DNA of 64,000 nucleotides, taken from the NCBI GenBank assembly GCA_049841275.1, contig JASGDN010000012.1:1-64000 (forward strand), written 5' to 3'. How positions within the stretch are numbered: the stretch's first letter is position 1; each line of letters begins with the position of its first letter. The notes beneath the pieces are model-generated. The model worked only from the letters and a program-made list of their open reading frames with translations. It was not told where the DNA came from and made no database searches. Both the position numbers and the translations under genes were made by a program. Shown piece by piece: positions 1-8,847 of the stretch. Origin of the DNA: JASGDN01 sp049841275 (GTDB lineage Bacteria > Chloroflexota > Chloroflexia > Thermomicrobiales > UBA6265).

Positions 1-51
1 CCACCCTTGTGTGGAGGACCCCTGACTGCATGATATGGACGAATGGGACGA

Positions 52-843
52 TCACTCGCTGGATTGGTTCGAGGCCTTGCGAGCGATCAGGAGCGTACGG
101 TGCTCGTTTGTCTCGACACCCCGATCCGTGCCATGGCGATGAATGATGTCGTTTATCACGTCGTGATAGCGGTCGATCGCGAAGTCCGAAGGGACTTCGT
201 TGGCGCCCGCGATTGCGGAGAACCAGAACAGGAGCGAGGGGAGATCGCGCACCAGGTAGCGGACGTTGTACTCGCCCTCGGCCACGATCGCCCAGCCTGA
301 CTCGCGCAATTCGGAGGTCAGCGCGCGCTGGTCCTCGTCGAACTGCGTCGCGCTGCCCGTGTCGAATGCCAGGCGAATATTCTCCATGTTGCGGGAGCCG
401 ACTCCCTGGCAGACAAAGTATCCGCCGGGTTTCGCCACGCGATCCAACCCTGGAGCCGAGGTCGGCGCGTGGCGAGTGAGCACGACATCGAACATCTCTG
501 GCGAGAACGAGGCCAGATCTTCGGCGCCTGCCTGCTGGAAGGTGACGTGTGTCGTGGCGGTACGCGTTGCATTTGCCTGTGCGACGCGCACCATGTCGGG
601 ATCGGGATCGAAGCCGACACCTTGCCCGAACCTGTTTGCGAGGTCGAGCAGGCGCTCGCCGCCACCGGTCCCGACATCCAGCACTGTGTCTGTGGGCGTG
701 AGATAACGGGCAACGATTTCGGGATAGTCCCACGGAACGGGCTCCCGTTCCGTGTGCATGCGGCTGAAATCCCAGCCGCTGCGTGTACCGACCTCATCGG
801 CAATGGTCTGGAGCTCGTCGACGGAATAGGATCGAACGTCCAT
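52..843 (-). CDS. SAM-dependent class I methyltransferase
   Basis: The 263-residue product has the class I methyltransferase fold signature: motif I VLDVGTGGGE near residue 55 for S-adenosylmethionine binding, an acidic residue in GFDPDP after the second strand, and FDVVLTRHAP as the post-II/motif IV region. The substrate cannot be read from the sequence; families of this kind act on small molecules in the cytosol. The start at 843 follows an AGGGGA ribosome binding site about 7 bases upstream. It is a single gene, separated by 135 bases from the fucose operon on the same strand. The fold assignment is secure and the specificity is unknown. Confidence 0.85.
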   Translation of the reverse strand: MDVRSYSVDELQTIADEVGTRSGWDFSRMHTEREPVPWDYPEIVARYLTPTDTVLDVGTGGGERLLDLANRFGQGVGFDPDPDMVRVAQANATRTATTHVTFQQAGAEDLASFSPEMFDVVLTRHAPTSAPGLDRVAKPGGYFVCQGVGSRNMENIRLAFDTGSATQFDEDQRALTSELRESGWAIVAEGEYNVRYLVRDLPSLLFWFSAIAGANEVPSDFAIDRYHDVINDIIHRHGTDRGVETNEHRTLLIARKASNQSSE

Positions 844-978
844 GTGCGTTCCCCTGAATCAATGTGCTGGCGACAAGAACGGGAACGGGGCTGGTACACA
901 TGGCGCTGCCTTTCGATGACGACAGGTCGTTTCCAACGATCCACAATTTTATCGTGCCCATTGTGAAACGCGTGTGGC

Positions 979-2211
979 TTACCCGGTTTTCAGGTCCGAC
1001 GATGATCCCGGTTCCTGTGGCGTCCGGTAGCGGCCGCCTTCCACGATGGCCGGGTGGACGAAATGCTCGCGCAGGTGCGGGATGTACTCCAGGAAGAGCG
1101 GTTCAAGCCCGAGTGCGATGTGGTTTGCCAGGACGAGATGCTGGTGGATCTGACCCATGTCCCCGACGTGCGGAACGACCGGCAATCCCGCCTGTTTCGC
1201 CAGCAGGCTCACGGTCAGGAACTCGCTGACTCCGGCCACACGCACGGTATCGACCTGGATGATCCCGGCGGCGTCGAGTTGGATGTAATTCTTGAACGCG
1301 ATCCGGTTCGCGACGTGCTCACCGATCGCGATCGGCGTCGGCGCAAGCTCCCGCGCTAGCGTTCGGTGGCCGACGATATCGTCCGGGTGGGTCGGCTCCT
1401 CGATCCAGAAGAGGTCTAGATCGGCCAGTTCCCGGCCGATCGCCAGCGCCTGCGGCACCGTCCACTGCTGGTTTGCATCCACCATCAGGCGGACATCCGG
1501 GCCGACCGTTTTTCGGACGAGTCTTGCACGGGCGATGTCGCGGGCCGAATCGCGATGTCCGACCTTCAGCTTCAGCGCGTCGAAGCCGTTGGCGATCGCG
1601 CGGGCGGCGTTGTCGCGGATTTGCTCGTCGCTGTAGCCGAACCAGCCGAACGACGTGTCGTAGCCAGGGTAGCCGGATGCCAGGATCGGCATGCGTTCGG
1701 CTCGCGTTGGTTGCTCGGACCGGATCAGGGAGACTGCCTGCTCGGTGGTGAGGATGTCTTCCAGGTAGGAGAGGTCGAGCGTCGCGACCAACTGCTCCGG
1801 CGAGAGGTCGAGGATCAGCCGCCAGAGCGGGACGCCGCGCGCCTTCGCCCACAGGTCCCAGCAGGCGTTGGAGATCGATGAGAGCGCGAGATGGATCACG
1901 CCCTTGTGCGGACCCAGCCAGCGCAGTTGCGGGTGATTCGCCAGCGCGTTCAGCGTCGCACCGAAGTCCGCCATCAGTTCTTCGATCTCGCGGCCGACCA
2001 GCGGCTCGGCGAGCATGTCGATCGCCTGGGTCACGAGGTCGTTGCCGCCGCCGAGCGTGAAGGCGAGTCCGATTCCAGTCAGCCTGTCGTCGGTTCGGAG
2101 TTCCGTAACGGCGTAGGAGTAAGATGGGTTCGAGTGGACGGCATCCGATCCATCGCCCGGCGGCAGCGGAAAGCGACGGTCCGCCGTCTGAACGGCAACG
2201 ATTGTCGTCAT
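979..2211 (-). CDS. Enolase-superfamily sugar acid dehydratase, probably L-fuconate dehydratase
   Basis: This 410-residue protein is a mandelate racemase/muconate lactonizing enzyme-type member of the enolase superfamily. The catalytic KxK pair is K214/K216 (ALKLKVG), the metal ligands are D245 (MVDANQQW), E271 (WIEEP) and E298 (IGEHV), and the C-terminal catalytic His is H348 (VVPHVG). Ligand spacing and the N-terminal block with SNPSYSYAV match the L-fuconate dehydratase family, which dehydrates L-fuconate to 2-keto-3-deoxy-L-fuconate. The start ATG overlaps the stop of the upstream binding-protein gene (ATGA at 2208-2211), so translation is coupled. The third gene of the unit being an alpha-L-fucosidase strongly supports a fucose role. 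Related sugar acid dehydratases remain possible. Confidence 0.83.
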   Translation of the reverse strand: MTTIVAVQTADRRFPLPPGDGSDAVHSNPSYSYAVTELRTDDRLTGIGLAFTLGGGNDLVTQAIDMLAEPLVGREIEELMADFGATLNALANHPQLRWLGPHKGVIHLALSSISNACWDLWAKARGVPLWRLILDLSPEQLVATLDLSYLEDILTTEQAVSLIRSEQPTRAERMPILASGYPGYDTSFGWFGYSDEQIRDNAARAIANGFDALKLKVGHRDSARDIARARLVRKTVGPDVRLMVDANQQWTVPQALAIGRELADLDLFWIEEPTHPDDIVGHRTLARELAPTPIAIGEHVANRIAFKNYIQLDAAGIIQVDTVRVAGVSEFLTVSLLAKQAGLPVVPHVGDMGQIHQHLVLANHIALGLEPLFLEYIPHLREHFVHPAIVEGGRYRTPQEPGSSSDLKTG

Positions 2212-3434
2212 GCGGATGCGCGTCCTTCACTGGTCGATCGGGCGCGGATCTCCACGACGATTGCCGGATCTGCCTCGACGCGCGCCTGCGCCTGTGCGAG
2301 CGCCTCATACACGGAGAACCGCTCGCGCAAGGCCCCGGAGATCGCGTCGAAGGCGATGGCCTCGATCCGGGGATACGTTGCGAGCGGTGGGTAGGAGAGC
2401 ATCGCGGTCGCCATCGTTTCGTCGAGCAGCGCCAGCCGGTGCCGGACTTCGGGATCGGTCGTCTCGACGTCGATGATGGCGGCGACATCTGCGCGGGTCG
2501 GGAGCGATCCGTTGCGCGCCTCGATCAGTTGACCCTCCGCGCTCGTCAGGGTCAGCAGCAGCTCCTTCGCCGCCGGAACGTCCCGACAGGCGCGGGTGAT
2601 CGCGAAACTGTGCGATCCGGAGTAGATGAAGCGTCCGGCGGGTCCAGACGGGTAGAGCGTGCATGTCAGATCGTTCGCTGCGGCGGACTGTTCCGGATTG
2701 GCGAGCGGCGGGAAGGAACTCGGCCAGTCGCCGATCATGCCCACCTCCCCGCGCAGGAAGGCTTGCGTCACGTCGCCGAAGTCCCAGTCCAGCATGCCTG
2801 GCGGCGTGACCCGCCGCACGACATGGAGATCGTGAAGATACGTAAGTGCGGAGATGGCCGCATCGCCCGTGAAATCGAGTCGCCCGTCATCCGTCACGAG
2901 CTTCCCGCCGAATGCCGTCATCAGCTCGAAGAACTCCCCGAAGAGACCGGACGGCCGGCAGCAGAAGGCATAGCCGTATCGGCCCGCTACTGCGTCGGTC
3001 AACCGCGTCGCCGTCTCTGCCAGGTCCGCCCACGTCGCTGGCGGCTCGACGCCTGCCTCCTCCAACCACGAACGGCGGCAGGCGAGCAGGCGGGTGTCCG
3101 TGTTCCTCGGGAGTTGGAGCAACCGCCCGTGCATCCGGGAGAGGGCCATCGGGATCGGTTTGAACGGGGCGATCTCTTCCTCGCCCAGTAGATCGTCGAG
3201 CGGCAGCAAGTGACCGGCCTGCGAGGGTGCGTACTTGATGTGCGTTGAGACGAGATCAAAGCGGTCGATGTCGGTGGCCAGCAGGGCGTTCAGTGCGGCG
3301 TGGCCAGCCGTGCCAATGATCTCCACTGGAATGCCGGTTCGAGCGGTGAATGCCGGGATCAGGCTGTAGAGCGGCGTTGTTTTGGCGTCGCCGAGCAGGG
3401 CGACGCGCAATGGCCGGGGGAGGGTCGCAGTCAT
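2208..3434 (-). CDS. ABC transporter solute-binding protein (family 1 type)
   Basis: The 408-residue protein resembles extracellular solute-binding proteins of sugar ABC importers: an N-terminal lobe with FTARTGIPVEIIG, a mid region with TWADLAETATRL and a FLRGEVGMIGDWPSS motif typical of family 1. It starts inside the ATGA overlap with the fucosidase stop (3431-3434) and ends in the ATGA overlap with the dehydratase start. An oddity is the N-terminus: it begins MTATLPRPLRVALLGDAK with no hydrophobic signal segment or lipobox, and no permease genes lie beside it. The same frame stays open far upstream through the fucosidase gene, but that is antisense-like overlap rather than a leader. It may bind fucose or fuco-oligosaccharides, inferred only from its neighbours. 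Confidence 0.75.
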   Translation of the reverse strand: MTATLPRPLRVALLGDAKTTPLYSLIPAFTARTGIPVEIIGTAGHAALNALLATDIDRFDLVSTHIKYAPSQAGHLLPLDDLLGEEEIAPFKPIPMALSRMHGRLLQLPRNTDTRLLACRRSWLEEAGVEPPATWADLAETATRLTDAVAGRYGYAFCCRPSGLFGEFFELMTAFGGKLVTDDGRLDFTGDAAISALTYLHDLHVVRRVTPPGMLDWDFGDVTQAFLRGEVGMIGDWPSSFPPLANPEQSAAANDLTCTLYPSGPAGRFIYSGSHSFAITRACRDVPAAKELLLTLTSAEGQLIEARNGSLPTRADVAAIIDVETTDPEVRHRLALLDETMATAMLSYPPLATYPRIEAIAFDAISGALRERFSVYEALAQAQARVEADPAIVVEIRARSTSEGRASA

Positions 3435-4720
3435 CGCTTGGCCGCCAAATGGAGCTTGACGACGGTGATCGTCGGGTCGATCGCCTGCGACGGCACCGTG
3501 ACGCGCAGCAGGCCGCCCTCCAGATGCCCGCCGTGGTGGTCCATCTCCAGCGGCTGTCCGGTCGCGAGGATTGATGCGCCCACGACCTTCCGGTCCATGC
3601 CGCGCACGCGGATGACATCGCCATTCACTGGGCCGAGCAGGAAGAGATGGATCGCGCTGCCGTCTTTCGCGCCGGTGGAGGGGCCGTAGAACTGCCCCGG
3701 CTCCAGCCCCGGACCGGCTTCGAGGATCGATTCGCCGTTCTTTGCCATCCATTCCGCGATCACCTGCCAGCGGGAGGCGAACTCTGGCGGGATGACACCT
3801 TGCGGCGTCGGGCCGACGTTCAGGAGCAGGTTGCCGCCCTTGGAGGTGACCTCCGCGAGTGATGCGATCAGCTCGATCGACGACTTGTAGGCGCGGTCCG
3901 CACCGTTGTAGGCCCACGTCTCGTTGATCGTGAGACAGGTCTCCCAAGCGTACTCCGGCGGTGCCACCGGGACGTGCTGTTCGGGAGTTACGTAATCGGC
4001 GTACTTGTCGGAACCGATGCGGTTGTTCACGACGCAGCCGGGTTGTAACTCGTGGATCATCGCCTCCAGCTCGGCGGTTCTCCACTCCTCGGGCGTGTGC
4101 TCCCAGTGGCCGTCGAACCAGAGGACGTCGATCTGGCCGAAGTTCGTCAGGAGTTCGCGAACCTGCCCGTGCATGAACGCGAGGTAGCGGTCCCAGCGGG
4201 CGGGGTCCTCGGCGAGCGTGCGTGGTGATCCCGGTGTGTAGCCCGATTCGGCACGGCCCAGGCGATGGTCGTTTGAGAGCGCGAACGGATAGTCGGGATG
4301 GTGCCAGTCGCAGAGGGAGAAGTAGAAGCCGACCTTCAGCCCGGCGTTGCGGCAGGCCTCGACGTAGGGCGTGACGAGGTCGCGCCCAGCCTTGCGGTGG
4401 ACGGACGAATAGTCGGAGAGCTGGGTGTCCCAGAGCGCGTAGCCGTCGTGGTGCTTGGTGGTGAGCACCATGTAGCGCGCCCCGGCGTTCTTCGCCAGCG
4501 TTGCCCACTGCACGGGATCGTAGTCCCCCGGATCGAAGACATCGGACATCGCCTCGTATTCCGCCCAGGGCACGGTGCCACGAAAGAGCGGCCAGGAGGC
4601 CTCGATGCTGCGGATTGAGTAGGGACCCCAGTGGATGAACATCCCGAAGTGATTGTCGCGGAAGGCGGCGATCCGGGCTTCCTTCGCCGTGTCGGCCGCG
4701 GAACTTGTTGGGGCAGGCAT
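3431..4720 (-). CDS. Alpha-L-fucosidase (GH29)
   Basis: This 429-residue enzyme hydrolyses terminal alpha-L-fucosyl residues. It carries the GH29 blocks FGMFIHWGPYS (residues 25-35), TKHHDG (88-93) and VLWFDGHW with the likely nucleophile D203. GNLLLNVGPTPQG marks the end of the barrel, and a short C-terminal beta domain follows. No signal peptide is visible, so it is probably cytosolic and acts on imported oligosaccharides. It is the first gene of a three-gene unit; its stop overlaps the start of the binding-protein gene by four bases. The upstream region contains TTGTATACA at 4801-4809, which resembles half of a GntR-type operator, but this is only suggestive. Confidence 0.92.
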   Translation of the reverse strand: MPAPTSSAADTAKEARIAAFRDNHFGMFIHWGPYSIRSIEASWPLFRGTVPWAEYEAMSDVFDPGDYDPVQWATLAKNAGARYMVLTTKHHDGYALWDTQLSDYSSVHRKAGRDLVTPYVEACRNAGLKVGFYFSLCDWHHPDYPFALSNDHRLGRAESGYTPGSPRTLAEDPARWDRYLAFMHGQVRELLTNFGQIDVLWFDGHWEHTPEEWRTAELEAMIHELQPGCVVNNRIGSDKYADYVTPEQHVPVAPPEYAWETCLTINETWAYNGADRAYKSSIELIASLAEVTSKGGNLLLNVGPTPQGVIPPEFASRWQVIAEWMAKNGESILEAGPGLEPGQFYGPSTGAKDGSAIHLFLLGPVNGDVIRVRGMDRKVVGASILATGQPLEMDHHGGHLEGGLLRVTVPSQAIDPTITVVKLHLAAKR

Positions 4721-4883
4721 GGGTGAGCGGTCTCCCGATGGTGCGTGGCGCCTGACGGTGACGCCGGACGTGAAGGCTGATCGTGATTCGATGGCGAGGA
4801 TTGTATACAGAATACGGCCAGCGGGGAAGCATCACGCGCGGTGCTACAATCGAAGGCAGATTTGATCTGGAAAGGACCGTCCC

Positions 4884-5138
4884 ATGCGTGCCCACATCCC
4901 ACCAGTACAAGCCGACGACCAGGCCAATGACAACGGATTTGAGCCTGACGTGATCTATCTCAGCCCGGAGGAGTGGCTCGTGCTCTTCGAACGAGATGCT
5001 CAAGATCTTCTGGGGGTCAGTGCTGCCGAGTTCGTTCAGCGTTATCGCGCGGGTGAATACGAAGATTACGATCCGGATGTTATGTTTCTCTCTGTCGGGA
5101 TTTCGATGTACGATGCGATTCTTGCTGGTGAGTCGTGA
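4884..5138 (+). CDS. Small acidic protein of unknown function, first of an overlapping pair
   Basis: The 84-residue product is strongly acidic and has no signal peptide or membrane segment. I do not recognise a family. It contains LSPEEWLVLFERDAQ and ends close to SVGISMYDAILAG. AAGGA lies 7-8 bases before the ATG and a TACAAT hexamer sits at 4845-4850. Its stop overlaps the GTG start of the next gene (GTGA at 5135-5138), so the two are translated together. A small acidic protein preceding a larger partner by a four-base overlap is the layout of many toxin-antitoxin modules, but nothing in the sequence proves that. Confidence 0.65.
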   Translation: MRAHIPPVQADDQANDNGFEPDVIYLSPEEWLVLFERDAQDLLGVSAAEFVQRYRAGEYEDYDPDVMFLSVGISMYDAILAGES

Positions 5139-5695
5139 ATCGAGCTATACAAGCGGAGCTTGATGCGCATACGATTCCGGTTATCCGGGCGATCAAGGCC
5201 ATCGTGGCAGAGCAGGTGTTTGTTTCCCTTTCTCCGCAAGACGGCGTTCCCAGGAGCTTCATTGCCGCCGTTCGTACTCCACAAAGCCATCCGGTCAGAC
5301 TTGTAACGAATGACCGTTCCAATCGACTGTGGCTACGGGTTATGGTGAGTTTGCTGGTAGTGACATCAGTTCCTGCTGATTCAGCGATTGCTTCGAATGG
5401 CTATACCTTTCAACTCTATCGAGGCGATGGGCGAACGCGATTCGACGAGATCGTGGCCTATCACTGGACGCCGAACGATCCCACCGCGAAACGCACCTGG
5501 CCACACCTGCACATCGGATCCGCGTTCATCGATCCCGCCGCCCGGCGTGAGCCGCTGGCTCTGCACAAGACCCACTTCCTCACTGGATCCATCACCGCGC
5601 CCGGATTCGTGCGTATGGCGATCGAGGAGTTCGGTGCCCAGCCTGTCGTGGCCGACTGGCAGGAACAGCTTGTCGAGGACGGCGTCCTTTCCTGA
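5135..5695 (+). CDS. Unknown protein, second of an overlapping pair
   Basis: This 186-residue protein starts at a GTG that overlaps the preceding stop. I do not recognise the family. A short hydrophobic run near residues 68-80 (VMVSLLVVTSVPA) is followed by a beta-rich part with YTFQLYRGDGRTRFDEIVAYHW and HLHIGSAF. The His-rich WPHLHIG could be a metal-binding or nuclease-like site, which is speculation. The coupled start and lack of other partners suggest the two proteins work together. A later ATG (5343) would give a shorter form; the GTG start is preferred because of the overlap. Confidence 0.6.
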   Translation: MNRAIQAELDAHTIPVIRAIKAIVAEQVFVSLSPQDGVPRSFIAAVRTPQSHPVRLVTNDRSNRLWLRVMVSLLVVTSVPADSAIASNGYTFQLYRGDGRTRFDEIVAYHWTPNDPTAKRTWPHLHIGSAFIDPAARREPLALHKTHFLTGSITAPGFVRMAIEEFGAQPVVADWQEQLVEDGVLS

Positions 5696-5939
5696 GTATC
5701 GTTTGTGATGTGATAGGATTATGGCCTACCCTGAAGGGGCATCAAGAGTCCCGCCTCGGAAAGGCACCGGTATGCAGAACGCCTGCACTAACCTAACCCA
5801 GTTCCACTTTTAGGTCCGATTCGCCGATCGGCCACGTGCGCCCTCCCGATTGCGGGATCGGGTGCGGTTGGTGCGTCCCCCTCCCGAGCGTGGATGTGCT
5901 TCGATCGGTTCGTTTCTCGGCATACAAGGTGTGATCTGC

Positions 5940-7037
5940 ATGGTTTCAGGTGTTCGGCAGCCGGGCATTGCTGTGTCCGGCGACGCGTTTGCGTCCTCCG
6001 CGGCCCGTGAGGGCGGCATCATCACCGTTCGACAACTTTCCAAGACCTACACGTTCCATCGCCAGGCACCAGGCCTGCGCGGCGCGATCCGTGGCGCCAT
6101 TCGCCGCCAGACGGAAAGTCGTCTCGCCGTCGATGCGCTGACGTTCTCCATCCAGCCGGGCGAGGTCGTCGGCCTGCTCGGACCGAATGGAGCGGGGAAG
6201 ACGACGACCCTCAAGATGCTCACCGGCCTGCTCGATCCCACGGGTGGTGAGGTCCGAGTCCTCGGCTATCGCCCGTTCGAGCGCAAGACGGAGTACCTGC
6301 GTCGTATCTCCCTCGTCATGGGCCAGAAGACGATGCTCTGGTGGGATGTTCCTGCGATGGAGAGCTTCCACCTTCACAAGGAGATGTACGGCCTCTCCGA
6401 CGACCTCTTTCACGAGAGCCTGGACGAACTCGCCGCCTTGCTGGAGGTCGAGGACCTGTTGCAGGTGCCGGTGCGCAAGCTCTCCCTCGGCGAGCGGATG
6501 AAGATGGAGCTGCTGGCGGCGTTGCTGCACCGTCCGGAGGTCGTCTTCCTCGACGAGCCGACGATCGGCCTCGACGTCGTGGCGAAGGATCGCGTGCGCT
6601 CCTTCCTCGCCGACATCAACCGCCAGCGCGGCACGACGATCGTCGTCACCAGCCACGACATGGACGACATCGAGGCGCTCTGCTCCCGCGTGATGATCGT
6701 CAACCACGGCCACATGGTCTACGACGGCGGCCTGACCGACCTCGTCCAGCGAATCCAGCCGCGCAAGCGGGTCCGCGCGACCTTCGCGGCGCCGGTTTCG
6801 CTCGCGCCAGATACGTTTGCCGATGGGCTCGTACGTGTGCTCGATCCGGACGAGTCGGATTCCGGCGGGAACATTCTCGCGCTGGAGGTCGAGCGGGAGG
6901 CGTTGGGCGACCTGCTCTCCACATTGCCGCGGCTCGGTCCGCTGGTCGATCTCGCGGTCGCCGATGCCGAGGTGGAGGAGATCATCCGCGACCTCTTCAC
7001 CGGGGTCGCCATCGCCGGTCAGGAGGGAGCGCGATGA
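5940..7037 (+). CDS. ABC exporter ATP-binding protein (ABC-2/DUF990 type)
   Basis: This 365-residue ATPase energises an ABC-2 type exporter. Walker A is GPNGAGKT (81-88), the signature is LSLGE (181-185, instead of LSGGQ), Walker B is VVFLDEP (201-207), and the switch is VVTSHD. The C-terminal 80 residues form the extra domain seen in exporter ATPases of this group. The start at 5940 is chosen because AAGGTG lies eight bases before it; an in-frame ATG at 5850 has no such site. Its stop overlaps the first permease start (ATGA at 7034-7037). The substrate is unknown; relatives are often annotated as daunorubicin-type or general ABC-2 exporters. Confidence 0.9.
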   Translation: MVSGVRQPGIAVSGDAFASSAAREGGIITVRQLSKTYTFHRQAPGLRGAIRGAIRRQTESRLAVDALTFSIQPGEVVGLLGPNGAGKTTTLKMLTGLLDPTGGEVRVLGYRPFERKTEYLRRISLVMGQKTMLWWDVPAMESFHLHKEMYGLSDDLFHESLDELAALLEVEDLLQVPVRKLSLGERMKMELLAALLHRPEVVFLDEPTIGLDVVAKDRVRSFLADINRQRGTTIVVTSHDMDDIEALCSRVMIVNHGHMVYDGGLTDLVQRIQPRKRVRATFAAPVSLAPDTFADGLVRVLDPDESDSGGNILALEVEREALGDLLSTLPRLGPLVDLAVADAEVEEIIRDLFTGVAIAGQEGAR

Positions 7038-7843
7038 GCCTCGCAGAAGTCCTTCGACTGATCCGACGGCTGGTGACCGGCGGCATCGCCGGCTCGCTCG
7101 CCTATCCGGTCGATTTCGTCTTCTACATGCTCGGCACCATTATCAGCCCCATCATCTCGGCTTTCGTCTGGCGTGCCGCGATCGCGGCCGGAGCCGACTT
7201 GCCGGTCGACGCCGACTACATCACGACCTACTTCGTGCTGCTCAGCCTGGTGACGATGCTCGCCAGTGCCTGGCTCAGCATATTCATGGCCGACACCATC
7301 CGCGATGGGCGGCTGAACGTCTGGTTGGCGCGGCCTGGGTCGTTCCTCTACGAGATGGCGGCCAACAACATCGCGGAGAAGGTAGTGAAACTCGCCATCC
7401 TTGTCCCGATGATCGCGATCTTCGCCTGGTTCGTGCGCGACTCGCTGACGCTCGATGCCGCGCCATGGCGATGGGCGGCGTTATTGCTCAGCACGGCGAT
7501 GGCGGCGCTGATCTTCTTCTGGCTCGATGTGGCGATGGGCTCGCTCGGGTTCTGGCTGGAGGACATCTCCGGTCTCGAATGGGGCCGCAGCCTGCTCACC
7601 GGCCTCATCACCGGGCAGATGATCCCGCTGGCGCTCTTTCCGGCCTGGATGCAGGGATTCCTCCACGTTCAGCCGTTCCGCTACACGATCTCCTTCCCCC
7701 TGGAGATCGTCGTCTCCGACCTTTCCGCACGGGAGGTGGTGACCGGACTCGGCGTGCAGGCCGGCTGGACGGCGGTCTTCGTCGTCGCTGGGTTGTCGCT
7801 CTGGCGGCGTGGCTTGCACAGCTATGCAGCGGTGGGAGCATGA
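7034..7843 (+). CDS. ABC-2 family permease, first subunit
   Basis: The 269-residue integral membrane protein has about six hydrophobic segments and the pattern of ABC-2 family permeases of the DUF990 (ABC2_membrane_6) kind: an N-terminal segment with VDFVFYMLGTIISP, the mid-protein GRLNVWLARPGSFLY, and a C-terminal FRYTISFPLEIV. It forms a heteromeric channel with the next gene product and the preceding ATPase. Start and stop both lie in ATGA overlaps (7034-7037 and 7840-7843), so all three genes are coupled in one transcript. Confidence 0.88.
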   Translation: MSLAEVLRLIRRLVTGGIAGSLAYPVDFVFYMLGTIISPIISAFVWRAAIAAGADLPVDADYITTYFVLLSLVTMLASAWLSIFMADTIRDGRLNVWLARPGSFLYEMAANNIAEKVVKLAILVPMIAIFAWFVRDSLTLDAAPWRWAALLLSTAMAALIFFWLDVAMGSLGFWLEDISGLEWGRSLLTGLITGQMIPLALFPAWMQGFLHVQPFRYTISFPLEIVVSDLSAREVVTGLGVQAGWTAVFVVAGLSLWRRGLHSYAAVGA

Positions 7844-8691
7844 ACGTGAACCAGATACATACCTCCCCGCAACCACTCGATCCGACGATCTGGGCGGCTG
7901 TCCGTCGCCACGCCCGGCTATGGCGGGCATTCGTGGCGATTTCGCTCGTGCGCGAGGTGCAGTTTCGGGCGAATGCGCTGGCCACGATATTCGTTGGCAT
8001 CGCTCAACTGGTCGTCTCGCTTGTCCCGATCCTGCTCATCTTCAGTTTTGCGGGCGAGGTGAACGGATGGTCTCAGGCCGATGTCCTGGTGGTGGCCGGG
8101 TTCCAGCAGGCGATGGCCGGGCTGCTGGCCGCATTCATCGGGCCGAACATGCAGCGGATGACGAACTACGTTGCGGGTGGCCATCTCGATATGCTGCTGA
8201 TTCGCCCGATGAATGCCCATTGGCTCTCCGCTACCCGTTGGGTGAGTCCGGCGGAGTTGTTCAGGGTTGCCAGTGGTTTTGGGCTCGTGGTGATCGGGCT
8301 GATTCATCGAGGAGCGATGCCATCGCTCCTCGGGATCGGGCAAGCGTTCGTCCTTTTCGGGGCGGGATTCGTCCTGGTCGCCTGCGCGTGGTCGGTTGTC
8401 GCCACCTGCGCCTTCTGGACCAGTTCGATGTCAGCGGGCTCGCTGGTGTTCGGTGACCTGATGGAGGCGGGTCGCTATCCGGTAGCGTTCTTTCCCCGCG
8501 CGATCCAGGTCTTCCTGACGGCGGTTGTGCCGTGGGCCTTCGCGAGCACTTTTCCGGCGGAGGCGCTGACGCACGGGCTGTCGCAATGGTGGATCGTCCC
8601 GGTCGCCGTTGCCTTCTCCGGGCTGGCGGTAGCGGGGTGTCATGCCTTCTGGAATGTGGCGATCCGCCGCTACGCGAGCGCCAGTTCGTGA
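7840..8691 (+). CDS. ABC-2 family permease, second subunit
   Basis: The 283-residue membrane protein is the second half of the permease pair. It shares the layout of its neighbour: a cytoplasmic N-terminus, a membrane segment around TIFVGIAQLVVSLVPILLIF, the LDMLLIRPMNAHW motif that parallels the first subunit's LNVWLARPGSF, then four more hydrophobic stretches. It begins in the ATGA overlap with its partner. No further gene follows on the strand for 150 bases, so the exporter operon ends here. What is exported is not evident; the secreted-protein island begins immediately downstream but proteins of that island carry their own signal peptides. Confidence 0.88.
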   Translation: MNVNQIHTSPQPLDPTIWAAVRRHARLWRAFVAISLVREVQFRANALATIFVGIAQLVVSLVPILLIFSFAGEVNGWSQADVLVVAGFQQAMAGLLAAFIGPNMQRMTNYVAGGHLDMLLIRPMNAHWLSATRWVSPAELFRVASGFGLVVIGLIHRGAMPSLLGIGQAFVLFGAGFVLVACAWSVVATCAFWTSSMSAGSLVFGDLMEAGRYPVAFFPRAIQVFLTAVVPWAFASTFPAEALTHGLSQWWIVPVAVAFSGLAVAGCHAFWNVAIRRYASASS

Positions 8692-8847
8692 GCCGCCGCG
8701 CGAACGCCGGGACGACTAGGCAATGGCCGGGGACAGACAGGACACTATTTGATGGCGTGGTTTGCTAGGATGGATGGTGGGATCGTTCTAGGGTCACGCA
8801 TCCGGCCTGGCCTGCCCGCGGTCCATACCAGGAAAGGTGACCCGGCC

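Noticed and set aside
3435..5003. N-terminal extension of the binding protein through the fucosidase gene
   Set aside because: The extension is an alternative-frame reading of the GH29 gene with Arg-rich sequence; the ATGA start at 3434 is the natural one.
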